64,000 nucleotides of DNA from Diplonema japonicum (GCA_964019335.1 OZ025674.1:576835-640834); one strand, 5' to 3'; positions 1 to 12,929 are shown, counted from the first letter of the stretch. Program-made: numbers and translations. Notes: generated from the sequence alone by a model not told the origin.

Positions 1-549
1 GTTTCCGTGCTGTACAGCATCAAGCACTTGTTTCACGTCAGCGATCAGCAGTTTGCTGACCAGCTCCGTAGCAAGATGCGAGGTGTCCTTGACAAATGGG
101 AGGACAACATGGAGACAAAGGTGCTCCCCACCAACGATGAGAATGCTTTGGACTGGGTTCTGCAACTGCACCACTCATACGTAGGCAGCAGCACCATTGC
201 GTGGGTTTTGCTTGATGCGTCCAACAGCTCTGAGCAGCAGTGCTTAGATTGGGTGAAGCACCTGTCTAATAACCCTGCAGCTCTCCCCAAGATAGCGGTA
301 GCGTTGACAAGTGTTGACCCCCAGCAAATATCGCAGCAGATTATATCGTGGGCCATCAACAACCCTTTCCTCTCCGCCCTCCTCCCTCAGCCATGGCTAG
401 CTAGCTGCCGCTTGCAATTATCAAAAAAGCCAGTTCCGCCGAAAGAGCGCAAATCATCGAAGTACGACCTACTTGGCAAGATGAAGCGAAAGAAGAGTTT
501 TATTTCAACACCAGCGCGTCATACTGTCTTCAATGACATTAGTAGTTAG
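1..549 (+). CDS. C-terminal part of an unrecognised protein (5' end outside window)
   Basis: The frame is open from the first base of the window and ends with TAG at 547-549, so only the last ~183 residues are seen. I do not recognise the family. The visible part has soluble alternating helix-like stretches, an aliphatic segment around IAWVLLDAS and a basic Lys/Ser-rich tail (KKPVPPKERKSSK, KMKRKKS). No signal peptide or membrane segment is visible in this part. The next gene starts about 50 bp downstream after a pyrimidine-rich stretch and an AG (577-578), as expected for neighbouring genes in one polycistronic unit. Confidence 0.6.
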   Translation, partial: VSVLYSIKHLFHVSDQQFADQLRSKMRGVLDKWEDNMETKVLPTNDENALDWVLQLHHSYVGSSTIAWVLLDASNSSEQQCLDWVKHLSNNPAALPKIAVALTSVDPQQISQQIISWAINNPFLSALLPQPWLASCRLQLSKKPVPPKERKSSKYDLLGKMKRKKSFISTPARHTVFNDISS

Positions 550-599
550 TAATCTTGTCTTTTTGTTGCCTCGCGCAGCTCATTTCACAAGCTTCATGC

Positions 600-3500
600 A
601 TGATATGGTATTTGGCAGTTGTCTTGGGTGCTCTGCACACCACAGAGACGATCCCTTACATCAAGGAGAGCAGCATCGAAGCGGGCGTGCACTTTAGGGT
701 GAGGTTGTCAGTAGCAGGAGGTACGGTTCAGAGGAATGGAAGTGTCAGCAGCACGGCGACGAGGATACGCATTATCCGTGCTGTGGAAACGACAGGTGTG
801 CAACACCACTGCAATGATAGTTTAGATGCGTCGCTTAGCAATGGGGTGTATGCAGAGGTAGCGGACCTGAGTGCCAAAGGTGGGGGTAACAGCACAGATT
901 CGTCTGAAGCAGATGACTGGGAAGCTACCGACGGCTACGCCACCTTTGCAGCCCCCACGTACGACTTTAAAATTTGTTATCTGAATCCCAACTACTCGTC
1001 CGAGTGGCGTGTACCTGACTCTGATTCCGACACAGTCGACGGTGACATCTACAATGTGACGGAAGCCTCACTGACATGGACCAGCTTAACAGATGATTAC
1101 GCAGCAGGCACATGGACCGCTTTTAGAATAAACGGCGTGGTCATGAACGTGACGGTGCATGCTCTCTACTCCGATGCCTTCAAGATAGTCGAGACTGGCA
1201 AACTCTGCATCACGGAGGGCAATGGCTTCTACTACCACTCAGATGACAAGTTCGAAGACAGCTTGACCACTAACTCACTGGACGGATCCCTTGCTTACTA
1301 TCTAGGCACCGAAGACGAAGCACGTGCTCCTGAAGGTGTCTACAGCACAGTTATCGCCAGGGTAAAGCTTCCTGCAGCAGGAACATACGGGATCTGCTAT
1401 TCGTCAGAGCACCACGACAGGTACTACCCAGGTGCACCCGGATGGAGGTACTTGCCGTTGTCCTCAACACCGCTTAGTGCAACGGACACCACGCTCATTG
1501 TGGCAAACAGCTCCTCACAGGGGTACCTTTCATGGCAGTTGGCAGACAAAACCCAGCACTCCTTTGCGAGTCTCAAGATACACAGCACGTTACAAGATCT
1601 TACAAGATCACAATCGGATGGTACTTTCCAAGCCCCTATTCTGACAGGAGGCGACCAGCTGCGTATACTGGACAGCTCTTTATTGAAGGGTATTGTCAGC
1701 CTCGGATGTTGGAGCGATGTTGCAAACGAGGTACGCTTGAACTACTCGTACCAGCTGGGACCTACGAGCACTACACGGATGCTACCCAACACAGATCTTG
1801 TGGCAGGTGACGTGCTGCTCACTTTGGCCACGTTGTCGTTTTCTGTTCTCGCAACCGAAGCTTGGGCGCAGTTACGCTTACCAGACAAGGGTGACTACAC
1901 TATCTGTTATCGAAGACCGCATTCAAACTGGGTTCCCATAGCACCAGAACTACTAACGGTAGAAGGCTATGTAAATATCACGTGGTACTTGAATGACACG
2001 ACGGAGGGGTCGCAGGCACAGCTGCGTCTCACATCGTCGAAGCCTGTTATGAATACAATGCCTTTGGATCCCGGTGCTACTGCGACGGGTGGTGTTGCTG
2101 TCAAACTTGTTGCTGTGGATGAAAGCTGCGCTCTCGCAGAGCCTGTGGTGCAGGCATGGGACGCAGGTAACAGGGAGGTTCCTTGGGGCACTGCTAAGAC
2201 ATGGGATGCCGACAGCACTGCTGTCACCGATGTGGTTTACATGTATCTGACACTACCTAACGTTGATGCGCGCGGTTATCGCGTTTGCATTAAACATGGG
2301 AATTACAACTGGTGGGCAGCAGCATCTGATTCAGGTGATGACATACTATACGTGATGCCTTCCCGTAGGTTGCGGGTAGAGGTTCGCGATGCACGTGCAG
2401 GGATGCTGAGTGCTGTGCACCTAATTGCCACAACAGATCTGATCGACACCAGACCAGCTTCGGAACAAAACGGCGAATGGCAATATGGCACAATTGTACG
2501 TTTGGTGCCCAATGAAACATGGTGCGCACCTACTTACCCTGACATGTATGAGAACTACACAAGTAATGACCTCAGCATGCCATGCGGCGGGGATACCATA
2601 GAGTACTGCGCAACGGACGAGCCGGAGGCTGCAGTAGCCGATGCACATGTCACGATACCCCCAGCGGGGTCTTACGCAATATGTGTAAAACAAGGGACTA
2701 ACAATTGGATAGCGCTGCACTCTATTGATGTACTTCCAAGCACAACATACTATTTGAGCAGCATGCAAGTAGTCAGCGGTACAATGGCATACATATCACT
2801 TCGAAGCAGCCAGCCAGCTGTGGTTAGCCACACGACCAGCGTGAAGTTAGTGCCAATTGGTACGCCCTGCGACAGGCAGCACATCGATAGGTCCTTGTCG
2901 CTGTCATCTACGAAGCACCCTGTGCTCGACGAGGTCACAGTGCGGTTGCCTGTGTCTCCATCTATTCTCCCCTACAGTCGGTTTACTGATATGTGTATTA
3001 GTGCCGGTGGTGAGGCCTGGGCACGCACCTCACACATTGAGATTCTTCCGTCAGATATGGCGTACCTCGCTCTGGGTGTACCACTAGAAGGCAGTACACT
3101 TAGAATCGCCATCAGCTCGGCAGGAACTAGCAATACTGAAACTGACAGCTTTCTTTTGGTGAATCACATACACTACTGTGATGTTCAGTATGAAGCACAC
3201 GGACTACATGGCACGTTGGGGCCTTCGCACGAGTCTAGCCTTAGTCTTGTCATCAGCAGCGTTGAGATCCCGCACAACGTGTTGCCCACTAGATACAGGG
3301 TGTGCTACAGACTTGGTGGCGTGTGGACTGAGGTGGCTGAAGGCCCTCCTTCTCTGCTTCCTCCTTCTTACAATGTACATCTGCTCAATGATAACGTAAC
3401 CAGCATTTCATTGAGGACGACCATGACGGGTGGTGTCTCGCCTGAAGGCCTGGACCTCGCTGGTCATACTATCCTTGCAGGCTCGCTGTCTACATTCGAC

Positions 3501-6500
3501 ATAACAAGCACCGCACGTCTTAGTGCGACCATAGCGAAGATAGTAGTGTCTTGTTCTGCTGAACCTGCTGGCAGCGAAGGTACCGTTGTGATGTGCGACG
3601 GATGCTCTAACACGGCACTGGTAAACATTTCAGTGCCGCTTGAAGCGGGGAGTTATAGAAAGTGCTATCTGGCACCGTCCCAGCAGTGGATAGACTTAGG
3701 TCCTGTTACCGTTGTTGCCAGTCTGTACAGGGCCACCTACACAGGCCCACGGATCTACGTGTATGATAATTCATATGATGCATCTTCTGCACCCAGCCCC
3801 AGCCTTGTGGAGGGCAACGAGCATGTGAGTCTTGTGCGTATCGATGAGGACTGTAGCCACAAGACTAGGATACAAACGCGTGGCGGATCGGGTGATACTT
3901 TGCCTCTGAGCTGTTTGGGCAGTGATTGTGTGCATGTGCTCGTCACTGGCTCTTTAGAGTTGCGTTCCGTGATGGGCAGTTTCAAGGTGTGCTTCAAACG
4001 GACGTTTTCCTACGGTGGAAGAATTCCTAGCAACACCTACGTTGCCATCCCTGTGACGCCAGTTCTAAACGTTGGCACCGGGATGAAGCTCCAATGGTAC
4101 GAGGACCCTGTGGCCGGCTATAATATTTCGTGGCCACTACGGAGGTCGGATTTGTTGTCTGTCCGTGTGATGCTAGTGTGGCCTGACGGGTCGCGTGCTT
4201 CTGTCGATGACATCCTTACAGTCACGTTGAGCCAGAACAACCGCTCAGCTACGTTGGCAACACACGGTGAGTGCAATGACCTGGTGGCCCCTGACTACGG
4301 ATGGCCAGTGTACAACACTCATGAGTACCTAGTTGCTGGTGTTGCATCGTTTCACGTGAGAATCCTTGAGGACTGCCTGTCAGGGTGTGATCTCAGCGTT
4401 AAGTACGGTTCAGCTTCCATCACCGCTACGTTCTATACAGAGGCTGCCACGGTGACAGCCCTTGCACTAAGTACTGTTAACTTGAACTTGGAGGCGCCAC
4501 TAGTGTCAGCTGAGGGGAACTGGGCTGAGTTGATCATTATTGCCAAGGACAATCAGCAGTACACAGTGGCGGGCACGCAGTCACAAATCATGCTCGCCCC
4601 TAATACGACTGAGCTTGGCACCGGTTCTTTTCGATGTCGGAACAAAGCTACGCAGAGTGCATGCGGTGCAGTTCCCTCGCCTGGACCCTTCAGTGTCACA
4701 TTAGATATGAACGGAAGCATTGCTGTACAGATTGGAACCACAGGCCGGCTCACTTCAAACACGTTGACCATTCAGATCTACCTCAGCACCAATACAGCTA
4801 TCAAGCGTGTAGTGCAGCTGAGCGTGCAGTTTCTCAATGTGGTGTCCGTTTCAATGACCGACTTGTCAGGTCAGCAAGACATCACCACTCTTGGCGGGGT
4901 GAGCCTGCACACACTGGAGTGGGCCCCCGTGCTCCCATCCAGCGCCATCGTGGGGCATCCGGGATCATACATGCTAGCTGGCATCCCATACCTTTGTAAG
5001 TTCAGAGCTTCTGGAGAGGATGGTGTATTTGCTTCGCAGAGTGACCTTGAGTGGCTTGTTTCAACACCCATTCTGAAGATCACTCTTGTGGAGGAGAATA
5101 CTACGGTCCCCATCGCAGAGGTGCCTGTGTCCAAAAGTGGAGGCACGTGGACTGCCACACTGAATTTCCCGGGGTGCGGGCGATACGATGGCATGGAGAG
5201 TGTGCCGTGTGTGCTTGTTTTTGAGATTGTAAACTCTACCGTGAACTCATCCACTCATAAGCCGGTGAGGGGCACCATGCACATGTGGGTGCGAGAGGTG
5301 GCCACAAAGCTTGCGATAACCAGCAACGTGTCGCGAATTGATACGCCACTCTATAACCAAATCATTGCACTGAGTAGTAATAACATACGCGACTGGTGGT
5401 TCCATGGTCGTGTTGTCGTGGCAGAAGGCAGGCAGGGATGGCACAATGTCTCTTTAGTTGATCCCGCGCATGTGGACTTGCTGCCAGAGTACCGCATGTC
5501 GCATGGCATCACGTTGACACAAGGGTTGTCAGTAACTTCTACTTGCAGCCCCTGCATTATCGAAGCTTTGTCACCTGAGCTATCTATGGCAAGCGGCTTA
5601 GTTGTTACTGAGCCCGATGTGGTAGGGATGCAGGGATCTTATACCCCCTCCCTCATCACTACCAATAAGTGGATCGTTTTTACTGTGCAAAGCGTCGACA
5701 GCAGTGGTACTGCAACGGTGTCGGATAGTTCTGAAATCGTGCTATCGGCGGAGGCAGGCAACATCACAATTCACTCTAACAGCAGCACACGAATGAGCAG
5801 CTCTCTGGCTGTGTTCATTATAATGTTTCACGCCCCATGCACAAAGTGTACTATTTTCTTCAACAGCGGTGGCAGCCCTGCTTGGGCCACGGATCCCACC
5901 CCATGGGTTGTCGAGGTTGACGTGAACCTATATCCAGCAGCCACGCAACTCAGTATGATTGTAGGCAGCAATGCTGTGCAGACAGGTCCTTACGCATTCA
6001 TGCTGCCAAAAGGGGTTGCTGTACTAATCTTACGAGCTGTCGACGAGGACGGTGCAGTGGATCCCAGAGCCAGGAATGCGGTGACTCTTGTCAACCCGCT
6101 GGGCTTGTTGATCGAGATATCGGCGGACGCTCTCACACGAGGCGAGGTCTACGTCCGAGTTAGTATATTCCAGACATGCGCAGCGTGCCGAATAGTGCTC
6201 TCTGTCGCGGGGCTTGGTGAGGCAAGCGTCGTGGTGACTATCCCTGCTGAACCCAACACCATGTACCTCGAGCAGTCGACGAGCACGCTGTACCCCTTCC
6301 AAGGCCTCACGATCCCACCTCGAAGAACCGTCAACATCACACTTACATTCTTCGAGCGATCGGTTGACGGCGTCATACCAGCAACGCCTGAAGCACCCTT
6401 CACCATCACGTTGACTAGTGCATGTGGACAAGTTTTGCGGTGCGAGGGATGTACGATGCATCCTGCACGGCAGTCTGCTTCGATCTTAGTTGGTGGCACG

Positions 6501-9500
6501 AAAGGAAATGTGACTTGTGACATTGACATAGCTGTGATGGGCATGAGCAATACAAGCCATGTGCGGTGGTTACCCAGCAGGCCTGCTGTAAGCGTACAAA
6601 TACTGGATACTGCTCCTTATGGTGGAGAGTGGCTTGTGAGAACGGGCAACCAGGTTTTGCATGCTCCTCTGTATAACTGGTCATATACAATGCATGATTC
6701 TGCCTTCATCGGGCAGCCCTTCCCCTTGTGGGTAGAAGTAATCGATGCGGACGGGCTGCCTGTCGTGGGTCAGTCGGGCACTATGTCACTTGAAGTGGCG
6801 ACTAGGAAAGGCTGCGGTGCCCCGACCATGAGCTACTATGGTGTGAGGCTCCTGGGTGCGCACTTGCCACTTATTAACGCAACACGACAGGTGACCCTAA
6901 ACTACCCTGCACCTGTGCTAGACGGGCGTGCCCTGTTCTGGGTAACGTTTAACGGCGGCTGCCAGGAGTGCGTGCTTCGTGCCCGTCTCACGCCGACCAC
7001 GGCACAGCTATTCCCCAACAACACCGGTCTATCAAAGCCTTTAGTCGTAAAGAAAATGACCGGCAACGAGATTGCTTTCTTTGGAAGTGGGCAGGTGGTG
7101 CACAAGGCTGTCAACGAGTCAGTGAACGCCACTTTGCTGTTACTCAGGTGCACGCAGTCCTTGTGTTATCACAGCACTGCGCAATCAGGCCAGCTGACAG
7201 CGTACTATGAGGAGGGATCTGTGAGAGAGGTAATGTATAATTCTACGGTCTTTATGAAGGCAGGTGTGGCAAGTGTCACAGCTGTGTTCACACGGCCCTG
7301 CACTATGTGCAGAGTAGCCGTACATCCAAGTACAGAGCTGTCGGTCTCTGGTACAATTAGTCCCTGGGTGTACAATGTCCGAGCTGCCTTCGATAAGGTA
7401 GTTGTCGTGCGGGAGACCACCGTGGAGGGGAGGGTCAGGGAAACGCTTTCCATCACTGTGGCTGCTATCGACGCGGGCGGGAACATAGCAACGGACTATG
7501 GGAACGCAACTTACCTTAAAAGAACCGAGGGAGGTGGCGATGGTGATGGCGGCATTTTACATTGGACGAATGCCAGATACCTTGGCAGAGACGAGATGGC
7601 TTATCAACAGGAAGGAGAGCCCCTGTGGGCACCTCTTTGGACACAGGGGACTCAGACTTGGCGTTTGCACTTCAGTGCTGCCTGTTCTAGGTATGGCACA
7701 ACACACCACTGAATGATAATGCTACTAGATGCTTGCTCACAATAGCCGGCCTAGACGTGGTCGCCGTTATCCATGCACGGGCAGAGCGCCTTTTAGTTGA
7801 CAGTGTGAGCACCGACCACGTGTTGGTGGAGGAGTTGGTTGCCTTCAAGGTGTCGGCAATAGACAGTGAAGGGAACGTCGACGAGGTATGTGCGCTTTGC
7901 TGAATTCACACAGCATCCAACTCAGAGCTTTGGAAATAACGATGTAGTTCATGTTCTGGTGCAGCTGGAAGGAACAAAGCTTGTGAGCAACGCGCGGCAA
8001 ACCATGCACCCCATCACTAATGGTGTTGTGTGGGTTAGTACAGCTTTTACAAGACCCATAAGGCTGGCATCTGTGATTGCTGAGATACCTGCTTTGAATT
8101 TGACGAACAGAGCTGTGAACAGCACGCTATTGGTCGTTGTCCCTGAAACCACAAAATACACGCCCCCAGTTCTGACGGTGGACACTGTAGGACGTGATCT
8201 TAGGCTCTTACATGGTGTAGCAATGGGTGTTTTGGGGAAGCCCTTCGTCCTGACCATTGGCGTCACTGATGCATCGCCTGATTTAAATGTCGCCTATTCA
8301 ATGCCTGCACTTAACGTTACCTTCAGCCATGACTGTGGAACAGCTACGGCGGCTTCCACAATAACCTTGGTGGAAGGCACAGCAAAGAGTACTGTCGTAG
8401 TACGCAGCCGCCCACCGTCTGGCGTGTGCCATTTGCGGTACAGTGCACCGCATGGCTCGCTCATCAGCACCGTACTCACAGTAGCCATAACCATCAATAC
8501 TCACGTGACATGCACTCAGCTTACACTCTCGGATGTGCCTGAATATGTTGTAGCTTTATTGACCACCCTACTTATCGTGAAGTGCACCGACAGCAATGGC
8601 TACATCGACACCACGCAGGTGGACACAGTGTACTTGAACACAAACTGCACCGAGCCTCAGCAGGCTCAACTCATCAGCGGTGAAGCAGTATTCCGTATGG
8701 CACTACCACCTGAACGATGCATGATAAGTGTTACATATGGTGGGTTTAATGATAGTTTTGAGGTAATTTCACAACAGCCTGCTACATTGGTGCTGATGCG
8801 CGACATCGCCACGCCGTTGGCTGTGAATACGCCAGTAGGTGTTGAGCTTGCACTTCAAGACGCTAACAGCACACTAGTGAGGGGAGTGCATGAGCATATG
8901 CAAGTGTCTATTGTTGGCGCAGATTCAAGAGACATAGAATTTGTGATTCCTTGCACACCCCATATAGACGGGGAATGGCATGGTATGTGGGGATGTTGGA
9001 TTCGGGTGACTCGTGTGTTCTCTGATCCCATTCAGATACTTCTGTCTGTTGTTGGGCATAGCGTCAGAACCAAGATGATATCTACAGCTGTAGTGGCGAG
9101 TCAGCTTGTCTTGCTAGGTGCAACGCCCCCTATGTATCGTGTTGCACAACGGCCTGTGGCGTTCTCTGTGATGGCCACTGACTTGGCGGGTCTCCATGCT
9201 AACGCCTCAGACGCCTTAGTGCGCATCAGGCATGTCGACGCTATTAACATCAAGCCTTTTGTGAACCAAAGCACCCTTGTGAGCAGCCAGCCACTTACCA
9301 AACGCATGAACAATGGCACAGTGACCTTCGTTGTTTTCTGGAAAGGTAGCGATGGCAACATCTTGCTCAGTGTGTTGGGCATGGGCACCAACCTTGAGCC
9401 GTTGCCACCTATTTCCCTCACTATGCAGACGATTGACCATTACGAGGTGGCAACCTCAGCTGTGGCAAATCATCCGCACGAGAGAACGAGCTTCGACGTG

Positions 9501-10268
9501 TACATGTATGTTATGGACAAGTTGGGTAATGTCGTTGTGGGGGACAACGGTACACACGTTGAGACGGTGTGGCTGTCTGCTGAGCGCACGCAGCGTGTGT
9601 TCATCGAGAATCTTCAAGACGTGACTACTGGTGGGGTGTTCAAGGTGAGCATCACCTACGACAGACCCTCTGTGAACACTACAATTGGGTTCATTGCTAC
9701 AGGCGTGCTTCCACAGCAGGCTGTGTGGTCGCTTCCATTCACCGTGAGTAGCTGGGCAGGTGCTGGTTTGGTGCTCCCCTTCGCCCCCCCCTTACTCAGC
9801 TTTGTGTGTGGCACATGTTCGTATAGTAGGTTCAACGCTACTGCGTTCGAGGGTGTTGTCAGTACGGCTGTTACATCGCAAGTGGTGGTGACAGGCGTGT
9901 GCACGACCGACAGGGCAAACTGCACACTTTTCAACACGACAGATCAGTACCTCCGCCCCGTGCAGCTTCTCAGTATCAGTGGTGCTGTCGTTGAATTTAC
10001 ATTCAACGAGACCGATCGTGACACTGTGTGGGGAGAGACTGCCTTGCTAGAGGAGCTGCTGACAAATACTTCTTCCTTCATCTACATGTCCTTTCTACCC
10101 CAGTCCCTATTGCAGGTGACGGCACAACCTGGGTCACCCCGACCCGAACCTTTATTTACACCTATAGGGGCACCCCCGGTGGCAGACCCTTCGCCGTTCG
10201 ATGGCGCAGCAGCTCCCTACTATTCGTTGTGTTTGTCGTCTCTGTGGCTGCTTTGTTTCCTTATGTAG
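600..10268 (+). CDS. Giant secreted, probably GPI-anchored, repeat-containing surface protein (3,200 aa)
   Basis: Three exons: 600-7690, 7729-7885 and 7914-10268, with introns of 38 and 28 nt; the joins restore one frame of 3,200 residues. The start at 600 gives a short signal peptide (MIWYLAVVLGALH). The N-terminal half has at least eight beta-rich modules ending in a G-x-Y-x-x-C-[YIVF] motif often followed by Trp (AGTYGICY, KGDYTICY, RGYRVCIK, AGSYAICV, PTRYRVCY, AGSYRKCY, MGSFKVCF). The C-terminal half has a second module built around a Cys pair (APCTKCTI, QTCAACRI, GGCQECVL, RPCTMCRV, AACSRCLL). Many Asn-x-Ser/Thr sites occur. The last residues are a short hydrophobic tail (SLCLSSLWLLCFLM) after a small-residue stretch (DGAAA), which resembles a GPI-attachment signal. 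I infer a cell-surface or secreted structural/adhesive role; no enzyme motif is seen and I recognise no named family. Confidence 0.75.
7691..7728 (+). other. 38-nt intron 1 of the giant surface protein gene
   Basis: It starts GTATGG and ends CTACTAG. Without removal the frame stops at 7712. Removal joins two bases before to one base after (phase 2) and restores a Cys-pair module (AACSRCLL) matching the other repeats of this protein, which strongly supports the boundaries. Confidence 0.75.
7886..7913 (+). other. 28-nt intron 2 of the giant surface protein gene
   Basis: It starts GTATGT and ends ACACAG, phase 0. It is the shortest intron I can place in this window. Removing it links the 7729-7885 exon to the 2.36-kb last exon in frame. 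Confidence 0.7.
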
Positions 10269-10328
10269 TTGTTAGTCTATTTTTTTGTGTAGTAGACTGT
10301 TTCGCTGCAACATTCCGAACAGTTACAC

Positions 10329-11585
10329 ATGGTAGTGCAGTATGACCCGTGCGCCTTCTGGTCTACGCTGTTCATCACCACTGGGTCTGTTGTGAAAAAG
10401 GTGAAGCTGCAAACGGCAATGGCTTTAGTCTGCACAATTCTTGTGGTGGTGTATTACAACTACATAAGGGCGGATGATTCTGATTCTCCCATCTGGGATA
10501 GCTATGTCCACAGCCTTCTGAGCCACGCAGTAACTTTGCTGTTGGTGTTCCGATCTGATCTTGCGTATAATAGATTTGACAGAGGACGGCAGCTCTTAGA
10601 TATGGTGAAAACGAGTACTGTATGGACGGTGAGGCTGGTGTGTGTGCATTCCGTGGGTGAGGGCTGTCGTGTGCGCAGGATTCGTGAGGAAGTGCGGCGG
10701 TTGTGCTTAGTTTTGGTGTTTGCATTCAAAGGAATTATATCAGGTACGCTACTAAAGACCGTATCCTCGCCACCAACGTACGCACGCAGGTCGTGGAAGG
10801 GGGACATCATCAACGTACCACTGTTGACGCCAGAGCAGGTGGCAATGTTTCAGAATGTTGATAGGAATGATACAACACTTCTCGTAGAGATCTCGAGTAA
10901 CATCACCGACATGCTGGTGCTGCTGCGCGATGAGGGCAGCATCACGAACAGACAGCTCAGCGCCATAGACGGCGAGCTGCGGAAGATCACAGCGGCCTGC
11001 AAGGAGACGTGGGACTTGCGCAACATCCAAATACCATTCCCTTATGTGCAGATCGCACACCTCCTCACACTACTTTTCATTTACACGCTCCCTTTCATTC
11101 TGGTGCACAACTATTCGTGGTATGTAGTTATTGCGGAATATTACTTTTGCAGGATTGTGTGTCTCAGTTCGATACTGCTGTCGATCTACTACTTTGGCAT
11201 CAACAACGTGGCCATGCAGATCCAAGATCCCTTTGGCACTGATGCCAACGATTTTAACATGGCGGCGTGGTTCGAGACGACTGAGTTCGACACTTTCGAC
11301 TGCTTGGAGTACCGCATCCCCCTCCTTCATCCCGACAATGACGCAGGCTCGCACGCAAAGGTGTGGGACGCTTATGAAGAGAGAGTTGTACAGAAGAAGC
11401 AGGTTAAAAACATTCAGAAAGCCTACTTAACAGAAAGGCAAAGCAGAATTTTCTTCGCAAAGCAGGAGGATGACTCCGTCGATGAGCAGGAGCACCGCAA
11501 GCACAGCACGTGCCCCGACAACATAGAATCCGAACCTTATGACGGTAATCTGTATTTGTCAATTGTTTCCTACCGCAGCGCCTAA
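10329..11585 (+). CDS. Bestrophin / UPF0187-family chloride channel-like protein (418 aa)
   Basis: Single-exon gene. Family signatures are visible: an N-terminal membrane segment (LQTAMALVCTILVVVYYNY) and a second one followed by FRSDLAYNRFDRGRQLLD, the conserved block IPFPYVQIAHLLTLLFIYT, and near the C-terminus the acidic block QDPFGTDANDFNM, which in bestrophins belongs to the Ca-clasp/PFG region. Bestrophins form pentameric anion channels in plasma or organelle membranes; bacterial and algal relatives carry chloride or bicarbonate. The soluble C-terminal tail (~90 residues) is charged. The ATG at 10329 follows a T-rich tract and an AG at 10321-10322, and lies only 60 bp after the previous stop. 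Confidence 0.85.
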   Translation: MVVQYDPCAFWSTLFITTGSVVKKVKLQTAMALVCTILVVVYYNYIRADDSDSPIWDSYVHSLLSHAVTLLLVFRSDLAYNRFDRGRQLLDMVKTSTVWTVRLVCVHSVGEGCRVRRIREEVRRLCLVLVFAFKGIISGTLLKTVSSPPTYARRSWKGDIINVPLLTPEQVAMFQNVDRNDTTLLVEISSNITDMLVLLRDEGSITNRQLSAIDGELRKITAACKETWDLRNIQIPFPYVQIAHLLTLLFIYTLPFILVHNYSWYVVIAEYYFCRIVCLSSILLSIYYFGINNVAMQIQDPFGTDANDFNMAAWFETTEFDTFDCLEYRIPLLHPDNDAGSHAKVWDAYEERVVQKKQVKNIQKAYLTERQSRIFFAKQEDDSVDEQEHRKHSTCPDNIESEPYDGNLYLSIVSYRSA

Positions 11586-11609
11586 GTACAACTCACAACA
11601 GAGAATACC

Positions 11610-12704
11610 ATGCACCTTCTACTTGCTACAGCGTTAGCGGCTGTTATCAGCCCATCTGACAAGAACATCCAGTACATCGGTCGTGCTGTAGCCCTTCCTT
11701 CAGGGGAGAAGCAGTTCGACAACCCTGGGTTCACTGTGAAGTTCAAGGTACAGGGAGCTACTGAGGTTTCAGTGCAAATGAAGGCACGCCACGCTCTTCC
11801 AAGTGAGGCAGACGGATCTTTTATTCTTAACTTCTTCGAAACATTGGTCGACGGCGTGAGACAGCCCACGAGATTGAGCACAGCTGTGACGCAAAACAAC
11901 AGCATCTACACCTTCGAAATTGCGAAGGATTTGCAGGAGGGTGCACACGACATTGTGGTTTTCAAGTCCACAGAGGCTGACTGGAATGCACATATACCCA
12001 CGCCCAATTATATGACCTTCTCGGGAATCGTTTTGTCTGATGGTGGTAGCCTTGTTGCCCCAGAGCCCTTGCCCACACGGCGCATGGAGTTCATTGGTGA
12101 CAGCATAACTGCCGGTTACTGCAACTTGTGCCACGAGCCGTCCATGCCAACGAATGAGTATGCACAGAGCTTTTATGACTCTTGGGCAAGCCAGATCTGT
12201 AGGGGTGTAGGTGCAGTGTGCCACGCTATAGCGTGGAGCGGCTTCGGTGTCATTAGGAACTACGCGCCTGGGAACGTGACCCTTCCCGATGTCTATCTGA
12301 AGACCCTTGCTTCGGACGTGAACAGCCCTGATTGGGACTTCAGCTCGTGGAAGCCTGATGCTGTGGTCGTGAATTTAGGAACAAACGACAATGTGGTGTG
12401 CGTGGGAGACTTTTGCGAAAGGTTTATCGCCGCCTACGTTTCAATGGTCAAGCATGCAGCTCAAATTTACGGGCCTACCACCAGCTGGTTCCTTGCGTGT
12501 GGCCCGATGAGCGAAGCATACTGCCCACAGGTGTACAGCATCATCTCTGATCTCACTGACCAAGGTATCAAAGCTCACTTCCTTGATCAAACTAAACTTG
12601 GTGGCAATGATACCTGCTGTGGGCACCCAAGTGTGAAGGGAGACGGAGAGATCGCCGAGAGTAGCATGGCTTTCATTCAGCAGACTATGGGATGGAGTAA
12701 CTAG
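11610..12704 (+). CDS. Secreted SGNH/GDSL esterase, carbohydrate esterase family 2-like (364 aa)
   Basis: Signal peptide MHLLLATALAAV, then a ~140-residue beta-rich N-terminal region, then an SGNH hydrolase domain. Motifs: block I GDSIT with nucleophile Ser165, block III GTND (Asn259) and block V CGHPS with catalytic His339. The beta-domain-plus-SGNH order and length match CE2 acetyl-xylan esterases, which deacetylate plant-type polysaccharides outside the cell. In block V the residue three before the His is Cys336, not Asp; some characterised CE2 enzymes also work with a Ser-His dyad, so this need not mean loss of activity. Cysteines are numerous, fitting a secreted protein. The ATG is 8 bases after an AG (11600-11601); the upstream gene stops 24 bp before it. 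Confidence 0.85.
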   Translation: MHLLLATALAAVISPSDKNIQYIGRAVALPSGEKQFDNPGFTVKFKVQGATEVSVQMKARHALPSEADGSFILNFFETLVDGVRQPTRLSTAVTQNNSIYTFEIAKDLQEGAHDIVVFKSTEADWNAHIPTPNYMTFSGIVLSDGGSLVAPEPLPTRRMEFIGDSITAGYCNLCHEPSMPTNEYAQSFYDSWASQICRGVGAVCHAIAWSGFGVIRNYAPGNVTLPDVYLKTLASDVNSPDWDFSSWKPDAVVVNLGTNDNVVCVGDFCERFIAAYVSMVKHAAQIYGPTTSWFLACGPMSEAYCPQVYSIISDLTDQGIKAHFLDQTKLGGNDTCCGHPSVKGDGEIAESSMAFIQQTMGWSN

Positions 12705-12929
12705 GCTAGTGGGCATGAACACGTTGGAAATCGTCCAGCTCTTCGCTCGTTGTGTTGTTTTGCTACCTGTTCCATTGCAACGTGTACAACAACGTGTTTT
12801 ACCTCGACTCGTTGTGATCGGTCGCAGCGGCTCTTTAATTATTATTATCTGGAGAATGAGCAAACACGATACAGGGTTTTTTGTTCCTTCTTCTTCTGTT
12901 GTTTAAAACTGCAAAATAGGTTGATAAAT

